Shown here: one piece after another, positions 17,800 to 26,393 of the stretch
Layout: each line of letters opens with the position of its first letter
How positions within the stretch are numbered: the first letter of the stretch is position 1
Origin: JAJDZL01 sp965221175
Lineage (GTDB): Bacteria > Pseudomonadota > Gammaproteobacteria > Arenicellales > JAJDZL01
DNA: 64,000 nucleotides
Assembly: GCA_965221175.1 (NCBI GenBank)
Contig: OZ244867.1
Span: forward strand, 2,728,001 to 2,792,000
Direction of reading: 5' to 3'
Notes under the pieces: model-generated
Told to the model about the DNA's origin: nothing
The model's database searches: none
What the model saw: only the letters and a program-made list of their open reading frames with translations
Made by a program: the position numbers and the translations under genes

Positions 17800-18020
17800 T
17801 TAAAACCACTCCTGAAATTCTTTTCGGAACAATCTCTTTCGCTTTGCGCCATTCTTAATGTTGGGATGCCAGTCAGGATGCATGCGGAACGAGGCCACAT
17901 GTGCATCCCAACCACTCCGTGACCCGTTAAACCGTTTTGAACAACCAGAAATTGGACAGAAATAATAGATGTTCCTAGAAGATTTAGTTGCAGGTCCATA
18001 AATCCGAGTGTCTACATCAT
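17793..18020 (-). repeat. 228-bp dispersed repeat encoding a zinc-finger tail, copy 2
   Basis: This is the second copy of the segment at 4594-4821. It supplies the last 72 or so codons of the HigA/ImmA-like gene and about ten bases past its stop. Here it starts right after the helix IVIRRLQY, where a normal ImmA-type protein would end. Confidence 0.85.
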
Positions 18021-19062
18021 ACTGGAGCCTTCGAATTACAATGCCAGGATGAATATTAATGCTACGCGCAAAGCGCTCAATCTCATCCGGTGTTTGAATT
18101 TTCAACAGATCACCAATATCTGATTGCGGAATTAACTTTTCCGCCGTCCAGTGATTGGCTTCCTGTTCTTGCAAACTATTATTACTTGAATCATGGTTCA
18201 AGTTGTCAAGGAAAATGTTCTGTTTATTATCAGCATGAAGCAGAACGTGGGCGGCTTCGTGGAAAAACGCAAACCAGAACTTATCGTTGGTCCTTCCATA
18301 AAGTGAAAGTTGAATTAGTGGGCTATGCGGGTTTAGCCAGCGTGCCACACCACTGACATTCGCTCTCGGAATGGCAGGCACTAAAACCAGCTTTACGCCA
18401 GCTTCGCGGCACAACGCACGAAGTTTGGGATCAAACGCATGTGGAGACAGCACAGTCAATTCGCGAATTTCATTGAGAACCTTTTCAAACATTGCCTTAC
18501 TGTATTTTGGGGCGACTATATTCTCAGCTTCTATTTCTCCCATTCGAAGCCATGAAGTGATCGCACCAATATCAGATTTAGATTTACGACCACGTCGAAA
18601 TGACGCTTGTAAATTTTCATAACGGACTGCCCATTCCTCTGGGGAAGCCACACTGAAAAATCGCAGTAATGTTTCGACAAGTTCCGGTTTTCTGGATTCA
18701 GTAATTCGTCGATCTGGAATAACATCGACTTTTTTCAACCAGGAAAGCGGCAGCACATCCAACCAATCAATCCATTTCTCATAGCGCTGCTGCGCTTCTT
18801 GTCTTGCCAATCGTTCACGATACATCGCCTCCCGGATCAACCAGAATTTAGCTGTAGAACCCAATACGCGCTCAAGCCTAAAGGCTGCGTCTTCGGTCAA
18901 TGAGGCTTTGCCTTTAATTAATTGATTGAGATGTTTAGGGGTAAATCCAAGGCGTTTAGCGAGTTCGATTTGATTCCAGTCGCGTTCTTCCATCAAATCA
19001 GAGATGGTGGAACCGGGTGGTGATATCCAGTCAGGTTGAAATGCTCGTTTTTGATCAATCAT
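17800..19062 (-). CDS. HigA-type antitoxin with ImmA/IrrE peptidase domain and added C2H2-like zinc finger
   Basis: This 420-residue protein has three parts. Residues about 15-72 form a HigA-type helix-turn-helix (WNQIELAKRLGFTPKHLNQL, then IKGKASLTEDAAFRLERVLG). Residues about 185-345 form an ImmA/IrrE zinc-peptidase domain with HEAAH at 268-272 and a downstream EQEANHW. The last 72 or so residues carry a C-x4-C-x13-H-x6-H zinc finger (CPISGC, then GWDAHVASFRMH) shared with the DUF429-like protein at 4601-5806. The start overlaps the toxin gene's end by 8 bases, a standard toxin-antitoxin arrangement. The finger is not part of known HigA/ImmA proteins as I know them and may change DNA or partner binding. 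Confidence 0.85.
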   Translation of the reverse strand: MIDQKRAFQPDWISPPGSTISDLMEERDWNQIELAKRLGFTPKHLNQLIKGKASLTEDAAFRLERVLGSTAKFWLIREAMYRERLARQEAQQRYEKWIDWLDVLPLSWLKKVDVIPDRRITESRKPELVETLLRFFSVASPEEWAVRYENLQASFRRGRKSKSDIGAITSWLRMGEIEAENIVAPKYSKAMFEKVLNEIRELTVLSPHAFDPKLRALCREAGVKLVLVPAIPRANVSGVARWLNPHSPLIQLSLYGRTNDKFWFAFFHEAAHVLLHADNKQNIFLDNLNHDSSNNSLQEQEANHWTAEKLIPQSDIGDLLKIQTPDEIERFARSINIHPGIVIRRLQYDVDTRIYGPATKSSRNIYYFCPISGCSKRFNGSRSGWDAHVASFRMHPDWHPNIKNGAKRKRLFRKEFQEWF

Positions 19063-19384
19063 GATAATCTCCTATAAAACAGACAGTGACTGCAGTAACG
19101 GCCGCCCAGTCAACACTACCATCGCTTTTTCGCGGTACTGCGTCGTGATTTAGTTTTATTACTAGGCGCTTACCACTTGCCAACGAAATTGACAACTCTC
19201 CCGCGCGGTCTCCTTTCAGAGGATGAGGCCTGCCTGCAACAATGTCAGTTACGTTTTGTGCGGCTACGATGTCATCTAGACGGCGTTGGAGTTTAGTAGC
19301 GTCGTTCAATCCTAGAAGGCGGGTAGTATAGTTCGAATTTTCACATATTCTTTGAAGTTTTGATGTCTGGAATGTAACTTCCAT
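19055..19384 (-). CDS. higB: HigB/RelE-type toxin
   Basis: This 109-residue protein shows the HigB-like pattern KLQRRLDDIVAAQNVTDIVA, then PHPLKGDRAGELSISLASGK and RLVIKLNH, with C-terminal VTVCFIGDYHD. Such toxins cut mRNA on the ribosome and are held in check by the antitoxin encoded downstream. Toxin first, antitoxin second, with coding overlap, is the HigBA order. The upstream region (19385-19440) contains ATTTACC/GGTAAAT inverted segments that may be the operator. Confidence 0.8.
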   Translation of the reverse strand: MEVTFQTSKLQRICENSNYTTRLLGLNDATKLQRRLDDIVAAQNVTDIVAGRPHPLKGDRAGELSISLASGKRLVIKLNHDAVPRKSDGSVDWAAVTAVTVCFIGDYHD

Positions 19385-19517
19385 GCGAGCAATAATAATA
19401 TATTTACCAAATAGGTAAATAATAGTAATGAATAATTTTTATATTAGTGTTCGCCCTAAAGCGATATCACCGACCTAAAAATTATCGAAGTTCCTTTTGA
19501 AAGAGGAGTTTAGCCAA

Positions 19518-19547
19518 GGTTCGACTACAGTCCTTCCTTGTCCACCA
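19518..19547 (+). repeat. tRNA-3'-end-like repeat, copy e
   Basis: The element starts GGTTCGACTACAG and ends CTTGTCCACCA. It has the interior of copy d but the right flank of copy c, so it looks like a recombinant between the two types. Confidence 0.8.
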
Positions 19548-19649
19548 GACCACCAGATTAACGTTTGTGGTTAATTGTTCTTAACTGCAAGGTGGTGCTT
19601 TCGAATCAAATTTCACCAATTGAAATCAATCAATCATTTGGAATTAGAA

Positions 19650-19871
19650 ATGAAAGGTCCAGTTTGTACAGGTTCGGCCAGAGATGTAACGCTCCCAGAC
19701 TTTGATGGTGAACGTATCAAGTGTGATTTATGTGGCGAATACGATATATCGGGGACAATAGTATTTCGACTTTCGACCTTTAATATTGAAGAACGAAAAG
19801 AAGCGTTGTCCAAGGCGAAACGAATTGTTACAAATGGAAATCGCTCATGTATAGAAACTCGTTGCAATTGA
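19650..19871 (+). CDS. Zinc-ribbon small protein, copy 3 (one zinc ligand lost)
   Basis: It is nearly identical to copy 2, but the first Cys is replaced by Gly (MKGPVC instead of MKCPVC), which should weaken or abolish the zinc site. The nuclease-like partner that follows copies 1 and 2 is missing; a helicase fragment follows instead. This copy is probably decaying. Confidence 0.5.
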   Translation: MKGPVCTGSARDVTLPDFDGERIKCDLCGEYDISGTIVFRLSTFNIEERKEALSKAKRIVTNGNRSCIETRCN

Positions 19872-19898
19872 TTGTTGAGCACCATTCTAAATCGATAA

Positions 19899-20375
19899 TT
19901 GGTGCTTCCGCAACGAGAGCCATATGAGCATGCCGAAGAGCGTCGTGTATTCTATGTGGCACTCACCCGCGCACGCGAATCGATCACAATAATCGTACGA
20001 TCGGACCGACCTTCCTGCTTCGTGAAAGAACTGCTGGAGGATGAAAAATTCAGTGTTAGCGAATATAGCCTTGCTCAACATTGGCGGTATCCGTGCTCCA
20101 AGTGCGGAGGGCAATTGATTTTGGCGTGGAAGAACCGATATGTCTGCGAACATTGGGACAATTGCGATGCCAGTCTGCCTTTGTGCTCGGCGTGCGGCAT
20201 TAGCATGCCGCTTCGAATTGACTCTTCGCTGGAAGTAAGTCAATGTGAATGCGGGGCGAAGTTTGCCGCCTGCACGGAATGCATTGACGGTTGGTTGGTT
20301 AGGCGCAACGGAAAGTACAGCCCTTTTCTTGGCTGTGTGAACTATCCATCATGTAAAGGGCGTAAATCCATGTAG
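19899..20375 (+). pseudogene. C-terminal fragment of a UvrD/helicase IV-type helicase with zinc ribbons
   Basis: The fragment begins inside a superfamily 1 helicase at motif VI: EHAEERRVFYVALTRARESI. It ends with topoisomerase-like zinc-ribbon pairs (CSKCGG, CSACG, CECG, then FLGCVNYPSCKGRKSM), the tail of HelD/helicase IV proteins that carry a C4 zinc finger. The ATPase core is missing, and the open frame starts right where the duplicated zinc-ribbon unit ends (about 19900). Thus the duplication or insertion cut the gene. About 158 residues remain and no helicase activity is expected. Confidence 0.75.
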
Positions 20376-20487
20376 TCCGGGTTTTGTTATATAACTCGCG
20401 GCGGTTCAATGCGGAGCAATACAATGCCGCACATCCTGTCAGATTTGTTCATATGTACTCAATCAGGACGTGGACTGATATTGCATA

Positions 20488-20505
20488 TCGATATTCGATA
20501 TAATA
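20488..20505 (+). promoter_or_regulatory. Probable promoter/operator of the second HigBA pair
   Basis: Just before the toxin ATG lies ATCGATATTCGATATAAT, which combines an inverted ATCGAT/ATATCGAT type symmetry with a good -10 box (TATAAT). HigA proteins repress their own promoters through such short palindromes. No clear -35 box is seen. Confidence 0.4.
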
Positions 20506-20510
20506 CATTT

Positions 20511-20792
20511 ATGATCCGAACTTTCCGTTGCAAGGACACTGAGCGGCTCGCTAACCATATTCAAGTACGGCGTTTTCTTAACTTCGAGCGCGTTGCTCAG
20601 CGGAAGCTTGCACAATTGAATGCCGCTGCATCGCTTGGTTTTCTTCGGGTTCCGCCAGGAAACCGGCTTGAGGCACTATGTGGCGATCGCAAGGGTACGT
20701 ACAGCATTCGGATTAATGACAAATGGAGGCTCTGTTTTCGTTTTATGGAAGGAGATGCCTACGATGTAGAAATAGTTGACTATCACAATTGA
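20511..20792 (+). CDS. higB: HigB/RelE-type toxin
   Basis: This 93-residue protein is a typical HigB: MIRTFRCKDTERLANHIQVR, then RKLAQLNAAASLGFLRVPPG, RKGTYSIRINDKWRLCFRFM and a C-terminal VEIVDYHN. It would cut mRNA on translating ribosomes. I chose the ATG at 20511 since all similarity begins there; the longer frame from 20409 runs through the promoter. The antitoxin gene follows after 18 bases. Confidence 0.88.
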   Translation: MIRTFRCKDTERLANHIQVRRFLNFERVAQRKLAQLNAAASLGFLRVPPGNRLEALCGDRKGTYSIRINDKWRLCFRFMEGDAYDVEIVDYHN

Positions 20793-20810
20793 CATTTTGG
20801 AGGGAACAAC

Positions 20811-21104
20811 GTGAAAAGACTTCAGCCAGTCCATCCTGGCGAGATACTGAAACACGACTTCATGGAGCCGTTCGGTCTTTCAGCTACGGCATTGGCCAAA
20901 GCTCTTGGAGTGACACCTGCGCGTATCAACGATATCGTTCGCGGTCGTCGAGGAATTACGGCGGGAACCGCACTGCGATTAGCGCGATATTTTGGCACAG
21001 ACGCCCAAAGCTGGACCAATCTTCAGACTCTCTATGAGCTTGATATTGCTATGCAAAAGGAATCTGATGCCTTGAGTGCCATTTGTCCGCGCGAGGTCGC
21101 CTAA
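20811..21104 (+). CDS. higA: HigA-type antitoxin
   Basis: This 97-residue Xre-family protein starts at GTG with GGAGGG about seven bases before it. The helix-turn-helix is LSATALAKALGVTPARINDI, then VRGRRGITAGTALRLARYFG, and the N-terminal VHPGEILKHDF is the HigA/VapI signature. It should neutralise the preceding toxin and repress the promoter near 20490. The pair is intact and unrelated at sequence level to the larger HigB-HigA/ImmA pair nearby. Confidence 0.9.
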   Translation: MKRLQPVHPGEILKHDFMEPFGLSATALAKALGVTPARINDIVRGRRGITAGTALRLARYFGTDAQSWTNLQTLYELDIAMQKESDALSAICPREVA

Positions 21105-21872
21105 GGAAGCTGCATATCCGCTGAACATAAATTGACAAGTTGTGAAATTGGTGTTTGCTTCGAATTCCAGAAACGCTTTGTATTTGTAGTGATTTTCCGT
21201 ATTTTTGAATTTGACTCCTGTCTCACAAGGTCGAAATAACTACTCTGAAAGGTAGACTAGAAAAAGTTCGAATACATTCCTTCCGTGCCCACCATGTATT
21301 TAATTTTTCAATCTGTGCAAGCCATTTTGATCGATTCTCTTTCAGGAAAGAACTCATAAAAAATGCAGAAGACATGCAAGGGCTTTACGTGGCGTCGCTG
21401 CCGCATTCTCAAAGTCACTTGCGTCATGCTGGAAAACCAACAGTTGTTTGATCATGATTACCCCAAACATGAACTGGCCGCTTAGAACATTGAGTCAGTG
21501 GGTTGCGGGGTTACCGCCTCTGCATTTGCCCTTGACAAATGGTAGGATGTCCCCCCTTGTCGAAGCCAGTTGTAAACGCCCGAAACGCCGTCACGCCTTT
21601 GGGATGCAGCTGCCTGCGGTAGCGGATGAATTCAAGGTTTTGAGAGTTTGGCGACGTGTTGCTAGACCGGAAATCGCCGCCACCTGATCGTTGATATTCG
21701 CTATTTGCCCTATCATCGGTGCATAGCCTCTTTGCTTTTGTTGCATTTGATAGGTGAAGTATGCCGCCTTTTTTTAAGGTATTATTATGCGCTGCGGATG
21801 GAATACCATTCCCCTCCCGAAACGCAAAAAAAAGAAGCAGTCAATCACAAGCCGGTTTGAGACTTTTACCCA
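21105..21872. other. Gene-free stretch with repeat f before the TRAP operon
   Basis: It holds tRNA-end-like repeat f (21265-21294). TTGACA at about 21531 could be a -35 box of a promoter for the TRAP genes but no matching -10 is certain. A 79-codon open frame at 21448 has no protein-like pattern. Confidence 0.4.
21265..21294 (+). repeat. tRNA-3'-end-like repeat, copy f
   Basis: The element reads AGTTCGAATACATTCC and ends GTGCCCACCA. Its right flank (21295-21378) is similar to that of copy d. Confidence 0.8.
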
Positions 21873-22385
21873 ATGCCATCCGTTGTCGTTAATTATGTTC
21901 GGGTAGTGGACTATCTGTCCACGCGTTTCGGCCGTATTGCGATGTATCTGATCTTTCTCATGATCGGTACGCTGCTGCTGGATGCTGTCACCCGCAATAT
22001 GCTGAACATTCCCTTGTTCTGGTGTGTGGAACTGGCCCAGTTTACCCTGGCTGCCTACTACATCATGGGTGGCCCTTATTCCATGCAGCTTGAAAGCCAT
22101 GTTCGTATGGACCTGCTATATGACCGTCTTTCGGAACGGAACAAGGCGCGTATGGACAGTTTCACTGCGATTTTTCTGGTGGTCTACCTGATTGTGTTGT
22201 TAATCGGCTGCCTATCCAGCACGATCTATTCGATCGAAACCAACCAAAGACTGTTTTCAATGTGGAACCCGTCAGTGGTACCGATAAAACTCATCATGTT
22301 GTTCGGGATATTTCTCATGTTGCTGCAGGCTTTGTCCACCTTCTTCAAGGATCTGGCCAAGGCGAGGGGGTTGGAACTAGCATGA
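21873..22385 (+). CDS. TRAP transporter small permease (DctQ type)
   Basis: This 170-residue membrane protein has four hydrophobic segments (about 20-40, 52-72, 95-118 and 138-158), the DctQ topology. FWCVELAQFTLAAYYIMGGP and HVRMDLLYDRLSERNKARMD are the characteristic loops. Its stop overlaps the next gene's start (ATGA). With the large permease and the binding protein it forms a sodium-driven importer for an organic acid or similar solute. Confidence 0.88.
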   Translation: MPSVVVNYVRVVDYLSTRFGRIAMYLIFLMIGTLLLDAVTRNMLNIPLFWCVELAQFTLAAYYIMGGPYSMQLESHVRMDLLYDRLSERNKARMDSFTAIFLVVYLIVLLIGCLSSTIYSIETNQRLFSMWNPSVVPIKLIMLFGIFLMLLQALSTFFKDLAKARGLELA

Positions 22386-23704
22386 GTTACGAAGCCATCG
22401 CCATCATCATGTTTGGCTCCATGCTCCTGATGCTGCTGACCGGACAGCGGGTGTTTGCGGCCATTGGCGTTGTTTCCACGGTTGCCGCATTGCTGCTGTG
22501 GGGTGACGGCGGGGTGGAAATGCCGTTCACCGCAGCGTTCAAGTTGTTCAAATGGTATCCGCTGCTGACGCTGCCACTTTTTATCTACATGGGATACATC
22601 CTGTCCGAATCGGGAATTGCCAGCGATCTTTATCGAATGTTCCATGTCTGGTTCGGTGGCCTCAAAGGGGGACTTGCCGTGGGAACAATCGGGCTGATGG
22701 TGGTGATTTCAGCCATGAATGGACTCAGTGTGGCAGGCATGGCGATTGGTGCCACGATCGCTTTGCCGGAGATGCTGCGAAGGGGTTATGACAAGATTAT
22801 GATTACCGGTGTGGTACAAGCCGGAAGTTCCCTCGGGATTCTTGTGCCACCAAGCGTTGTGCTGGTTCTCTACGGCATGATTGCACGCGAATCGGTCGGT
22901 CAATTGTGGTTGGCAGGTGCATTGCCTGGCCTGATGATGGCCGGCCTTTTCATCATCTATATCGTGATTCGATGTCGCGTGCAGACTCATCTGGGTCCGA
23001 CAGTCAGCAAGGAGGAACGCGATTTGCCGATGAGTGAAAAGTTGCGGCTGCTGCGGGCAGGAATTATTCCGTTTCTCATCTTCTTTTTCATGACGGGGCT
23101 TTTTCTCATGGGCGTTACCAGCCTGGTTGAAAGTTCAGCTGTCGGCGCCACCGCAGCCACCCTGGCCGCATTGTTCAAGCGCCGTCTCAACCGCAAGGTG
23201 ATGGAGGAAACGATTCGCAAGACTTTGGGAGTTTCCTGCATGTTCATGTGGATCATTCTGGCAGCGTTGTGCTTTGGGGCCGTATTTGACGGAATTGGCG
23301 CCGCCCGGGCCATTGAGAGTCTCTTTATCACCAATTGGCACCTCTCGCCCTGGGAAGTGCTGATCATGATGCAGCTCTCGTATCTTTTTATGGGCATGTT
23401 CCTGGACGATACTGCCATGCTTGTGATCGTGGCCCCGCTTTATGTGCCTTTGGTGAAAGTTCTGGGCTTTGATCCCGTATGGTATGGAGTGTTGTATACC
23501 ATAACTTGCCAAATCGCCTATATGACGCCGCCATTCGGTTACAATCTGTTCCTTATGCGTGCGATGGCACCCCCTGAAATCACTCTGGCAGACATTTATC
23601 GATCTATCTTTCCATTCGTGCTGGTCATGGTTGTAGCGTTGATTCTGGTGATGGTTTTTCCCCAGATTGCGCTGTGGCTACCAGGCCAGGTGTACGCGAA
23701 TTAA
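22382..23704 (+). CDS. TRAP transporter large permease (DctM type)
   Basis: From the ATG at 22382 the protein has 440 residues with about 12 hydrophobic segments, the usual size. Family marks are the N-terminal AIIMFGSMLLMLLTGQRVFA, GGLAVGTIGLMVVISAMNGL, VVQAGSSLGILVPPSVVLVL and, near the end, AYMTPPFGYNLFLMRAMAPP. It couples solute import to ion flow. It is translated together with the small permease through the 4-base overlap. The substrate cannot be read from this subunit. Confidence 0.92.
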   Translation: MSYEAIAIIMFGSMLLMLLTGQRVFAAIGVVSTVAALLLWGDGGVEMPFTAAFKLFKWYPLLTLPLFIYMGYILSESGIASDLYRMFHVWFGGLKGGLAVGTIGLMVVISAMNGLSVAGMAIGATIALPEMLRRGYDKIMITGVVQAGSSLGILVPPSVVLVLYGMIARESVGQLWLAGALPGLMMAGLFIIYIVIRCRVQTHLGPTVSKEERDLPMSEKLRLLRAGIIPFLIFFFMTGLFLMGVTSLVESSAVGATAATLAALFKRRLNRKVMEETIRKTLGVSCMFMWIILAALCFGAVFDGIGAARAIESLFITNWHLSPWEVLIMMQLSYLFMGMFLDDTAMLVIVAPLYVPLVKVLGFDPVWYGVLYTITCQIAYMTPPFGYNLFLMRAMAPPEITLADIYRSIFPFVLVMVVALILVMVFPQIALWLPGQVYAN

Positions 23705-23755
23705 TTCCACCAGGCCTTATGGCTTATTTCATACGATACAAATCAGGAGATAAAA

Positions 23756-24838
23756 ATGACTGAGAAAATCACACCCAATCAACCAGCAAGCGAAGACCGT
23801 CGGAATTTCGTAAAAAATCTCGGTGCGGGAACCGCTGGTATTCTGGCGGCAGGAACCGCACCCTATGCGTTCTCTCAATCCAATCCGATCAAGTGGCGCC
23901 TGCAGACCTATTCTGGAGCTCCACTTGGTGCACACGTGGTGTTGCCGCAGATCGAGGCTTTCAACAAGATTGCCCACGGCCAGATGGAGATCGAGCTGTA
24001 TTACGCTGATCAACTGGTACCCACCGATGAACTGTTTCGAGCCATGCAATCCGGAGCGCTTGATGCGGTACAAAGTGACGATGCCACCATGTCTTCACCG
24101 GTCGACATCAGTGTTTTCGGTGGATATTTTCCATTCTCCACCCGCTACAGTCTGGACCTGCCAGTTCTTTTCAAGTATTACGGGCTGGATGAAATCTGGG
24201 CTGAAGCCTACGGTGAGGTGGAAGGAGTTGAATGGATCAGCGCCGGTGCATGGGATCCGCTGCATATCTTTACCAGGGAACCGATCCGCTCTCTTGCCGA
24301 CATGAAAGGCAAGCGGGTATTCGGTGTGCCGACTGCTGGCAGGTTTCTGTCTCGCTATGGACTGGTTCCGGTGACCTTGCCTTGGGATGACATCGAGGTC
24401 GCGATCGGTACCGGCGAACTGGATGGAGTTGCCTGGTGCGGTTTCACGGAAGCGTACGAAGTGGGCTGGGCGGATGTCTGCAGTTATGCATTGCTCAACA
24501 ACGTCACCGGTGCTTGGTGTGGATCGTATTTTGCCAATACAAAAAGCTGGAATGCACTGACACCGCAACTGCAGGAACTCTTTCGAATGTCCTGTAACGA
24601 CTCGCATTATTACCGCCAGGTCTGGTACTGGGGAGGCGAGGCCCAGCTCAGGGTAGAAGGCAAAAAAATGGAACTCACCACCATCCCCACAGAGGAATGG
24701 GATCAGGTTGTCGCAGACTCCAAGGAATTTTGGGAAGATCTGGCTTCAATCAGCCCCCGTACCCGCAAAGTAGTGGATGCGTTCAGTCAATACTCCCAAG
24801 TGATGGAAAAGGTGGGTGTCCCCTACCGTTACAGCTGA
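23756..24838 (+). CDS. TRAP transporter substrate-binding protein (DctP type)
   Basis: This 360-residue periplasmic protein begins with a Tat-type signal (EDRRNFVKNLGAGTAGILAA, cleaved near AYAFSQS). The DctP fold is visible from WRLQTYSGAPLGAHVVLPQI and the core GKRVFGVPTAGRFLSRYGLV, where TRAP proteins keep an Arg that binds the substrate carboxylate. The sequence resembles the subgroup for 2-oxo acids and similar mono-carboxylates, but this is not decisive. GGAG lies about eight bases before the ATG. A strong hairpin follows the gene. Confidence 0.88.
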   Translation: MTEKITPNQPASEDRRNFVKNLGAGTAGILAAGTAPYAFSQSNPIKWRLQTYSGAPLGAHVVLPQIEAFNKIAHGQMEIELYYADQLVPTDELFRAMQSGALDAVQSDDATMSSPVDISVFGGYFPFSTRYSLDLPVLFKYYGLDEIWAEAYGEVEGVEWISAGAWDPLHIFTREPIRSLADMKGKRVFGVPTAGRFLSRYGLVPVTLPWDDIEVAIGTGELDGVAWCGFTEAYEVGWADVCSYALLNNVTGAWCGSYFANTKSWNALTPQLQELFRMSCNDSHYYRQVWYWGGEAQLRVEGKKMELTTIPTEEWDQVVADSKEFWEDLASISPRTRKVVDAFSQYSQVMEKVGVPYRYS

Positions 24839-24877
24839 TGATTGCCTGAGCAGTCCGTACTGCTCCAATGGGATCAA

Positions 24878-24907
24878 TTGACCCCGGGGATAGTGCCCCG
24901 GGGTCAA
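24878..24907. terminator. Probable two-way terminator between convergent operons
   Basis: TTGACCCCGGGG, a six-base loop ATAGTG, and the exact reverse complement form a 12-bp perfect stem. It lies between the end of the TRAP operon (plus strand) and the end of the kinase operon (minus strand). No long T-run follows on either strand. Confidence 0.65.
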
Positions 24908-24967
24908 GGGTATGGCGAAAAGTGAGTAAACTCATTCAATTTTCCATCAGAATATTTTGCTCTTTTC

Positions 24968-26389
24968 TCAATCCTTCCATTGCATGGAGCGGGAGACGGC
25001 TTGCACAAATTTTTCGATTCGGTCCTGCCGAAATACTGAGGGGTGAAAACGCTGGATTCGGGCATTGTCGTCGTCAACAAGGATGTTTTCAGCTCCTGCC
25101 AGTTGGGCTGTGCCGATCGCGGTGAGCTCAGAGAAGGGCCTGACGGTTACGCACTTGCCCAGGCTGTCAGCCAGGAACTGGCAAAAATACGGATTTACGG
25201 AGACGCCGCCGTCAATGGAAATCTCGTCGCTGACACGATAGAGTGAAGCCATGGTCCTGATAACCTCTGCCGTACGCAGGGCAACTCCCTCAATCAGTGA
25301 CTGCATCATGTCCTGCTGATCGGTGTCCAGGGACAGCCCGATCCACAAACCTGCGGCACGGCGGTCCCAGTGAGGGCAGGCCAGGCCGATCAGTGCTGGC
25401 ACAAACACCAGGTTCCTGTCAATAGCAGCCGGTTTGTCAAAAGTGTCAAGCGATGAATAGTCTTCAAACAGTCGCAGTCCATGGGCCCACTCGATGGCCG
25501 ACCCCGCACAGTAAACTCCGCCATCGAGGGCATGCACCGCCCGGCAGCCTTCAAGTTGCCACGCAACGGTGGGCAAAAGCCCCTGCTCCGGTGACCGGAA
25601 AATTTCGTGTCCAGTCACCATCAGCGCGAATGCGCCGGTGCCGAAAGTGATCTTGGCATCTCCAGCCTGCCGGCAGCCATGGCCGTAAAGCGATGCTTGC
25701 TGGTCCACCACGCTGGCAGTTATCGGAACAACTTGACCCCGGCTCTTCACCTGCCCGAGATTTCCTGTGGTGGGAACGATTTCGGGCAGAGCATCCATGG
25801 GAACGCCGAAGATCTGGCATAGCGTTTCGTCCCATTGGCCCGTATCTAGATGCATCAACGAGGTGCGGGAGGCAGTTGTGATGTCAGTCCTGAATTCCCC
25901 GGCCAATCGGTCCAGGAAATATGCATCCGTGGTACCCAGTCTGAGCTTTCCCTGTGTTCGCAGTCGAGCGGCTTCGGGGATATGGTTCATAATCCAGGCC
26001 AGTTTGCTTGCCGAGAAGTAGGAATCCAGGGGCAGCCCCGCCCGGTGCATGATTTCTTCTCCAGCCCCGTCGCGATCAAGGCGCTCGATCACATCGCCTG
26101 TGCGATTGTCCTGCCAGACAATCACGGGTGAGACGGGTTCTTTGGTGACAGCGTGCCAGGCAAGACAGCTTTCTCCCTGGTTGTCAATCCCGACTGCCCT
26201 GGTGTTTTTTGCCGAATCAAGCACAGTTTCCAGGTTCCGTAGCAACTCCAGTGGATCATGTTCTACCCAACCGGGTCTGGGGTAATGTTGCCGATGACGG
26301 ATTGATGCCGAGATGGACGCGACACCATCTTCATCTACCGCCAATGCGCGGGTGCTCGTTGTTCCTTGGTCGATGGCGAGTATGGTCAT
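24968..26389 (-). CDS. FGGY-family carbohydrate kinase, glycerol-kinase-like
   Basis: This 473-residue protein has the FGGY N-terminal phosphate loop (ILAIDQGTTSTRALAVD) and the second-domain marks GQVVPITASVVDQQASLYGH, ITFGTGAFALMVTG and DGGVSVNPYFCQFLADSLG. VIVWQDNRTGD is the glycerol-kinase-like stretch. It is about 30 residues shorter than typical GlpK. It would phosphorylate glycerol or a related polyol. It is the last gene of a three-gene operon with two FAD enzymes (stop-start gap of 4 bases), which points to glycerol-type catabolism. Substrate not certain. Confidence 0.8.
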   Translation of the reverse strand: MTILAIDQGTTSTRALAVDEDGVASISASIRHRQHYPRPGWVEHDPLELLRNLETVLDSAKNTRAVGIDNQGESCLAWHAVTKEPVSPVIVWQDNRTGDVIERLDRDGAGEEIMHRAGLPLDSYFSASKLAWIMNHIPEAARLRTQGKLRLGTTDAYFLDRLAGEFRTDITTASRTSLMHLDTGQWDETLCQIFGVPMDALPEIVPTTGNLGQVKSRGQVVPITASVVDQQASLYGHGCRQAGDAKITFGTGAFALMVTGHEIFRSPEQGLLPTVAWQLEGCRAVHALDGGVYCAGSAIEWAHGLRLFEDYSSLDTFDKPAAIDRNLVFVPALIGLACPHWDRRAAGLWIGLSLDTDQQDMMQSLIEGVALRTAEVIRTMASLYRVSDEISIDGGVSVNPYFCQFLADSLGKCVTVRPFSELTAIGTAQLAGAENILVDDDNARIQRFHPSVFRQDRIEKFVQAVSRSMQWKD

Positions 26390-26393
26390 GGGT

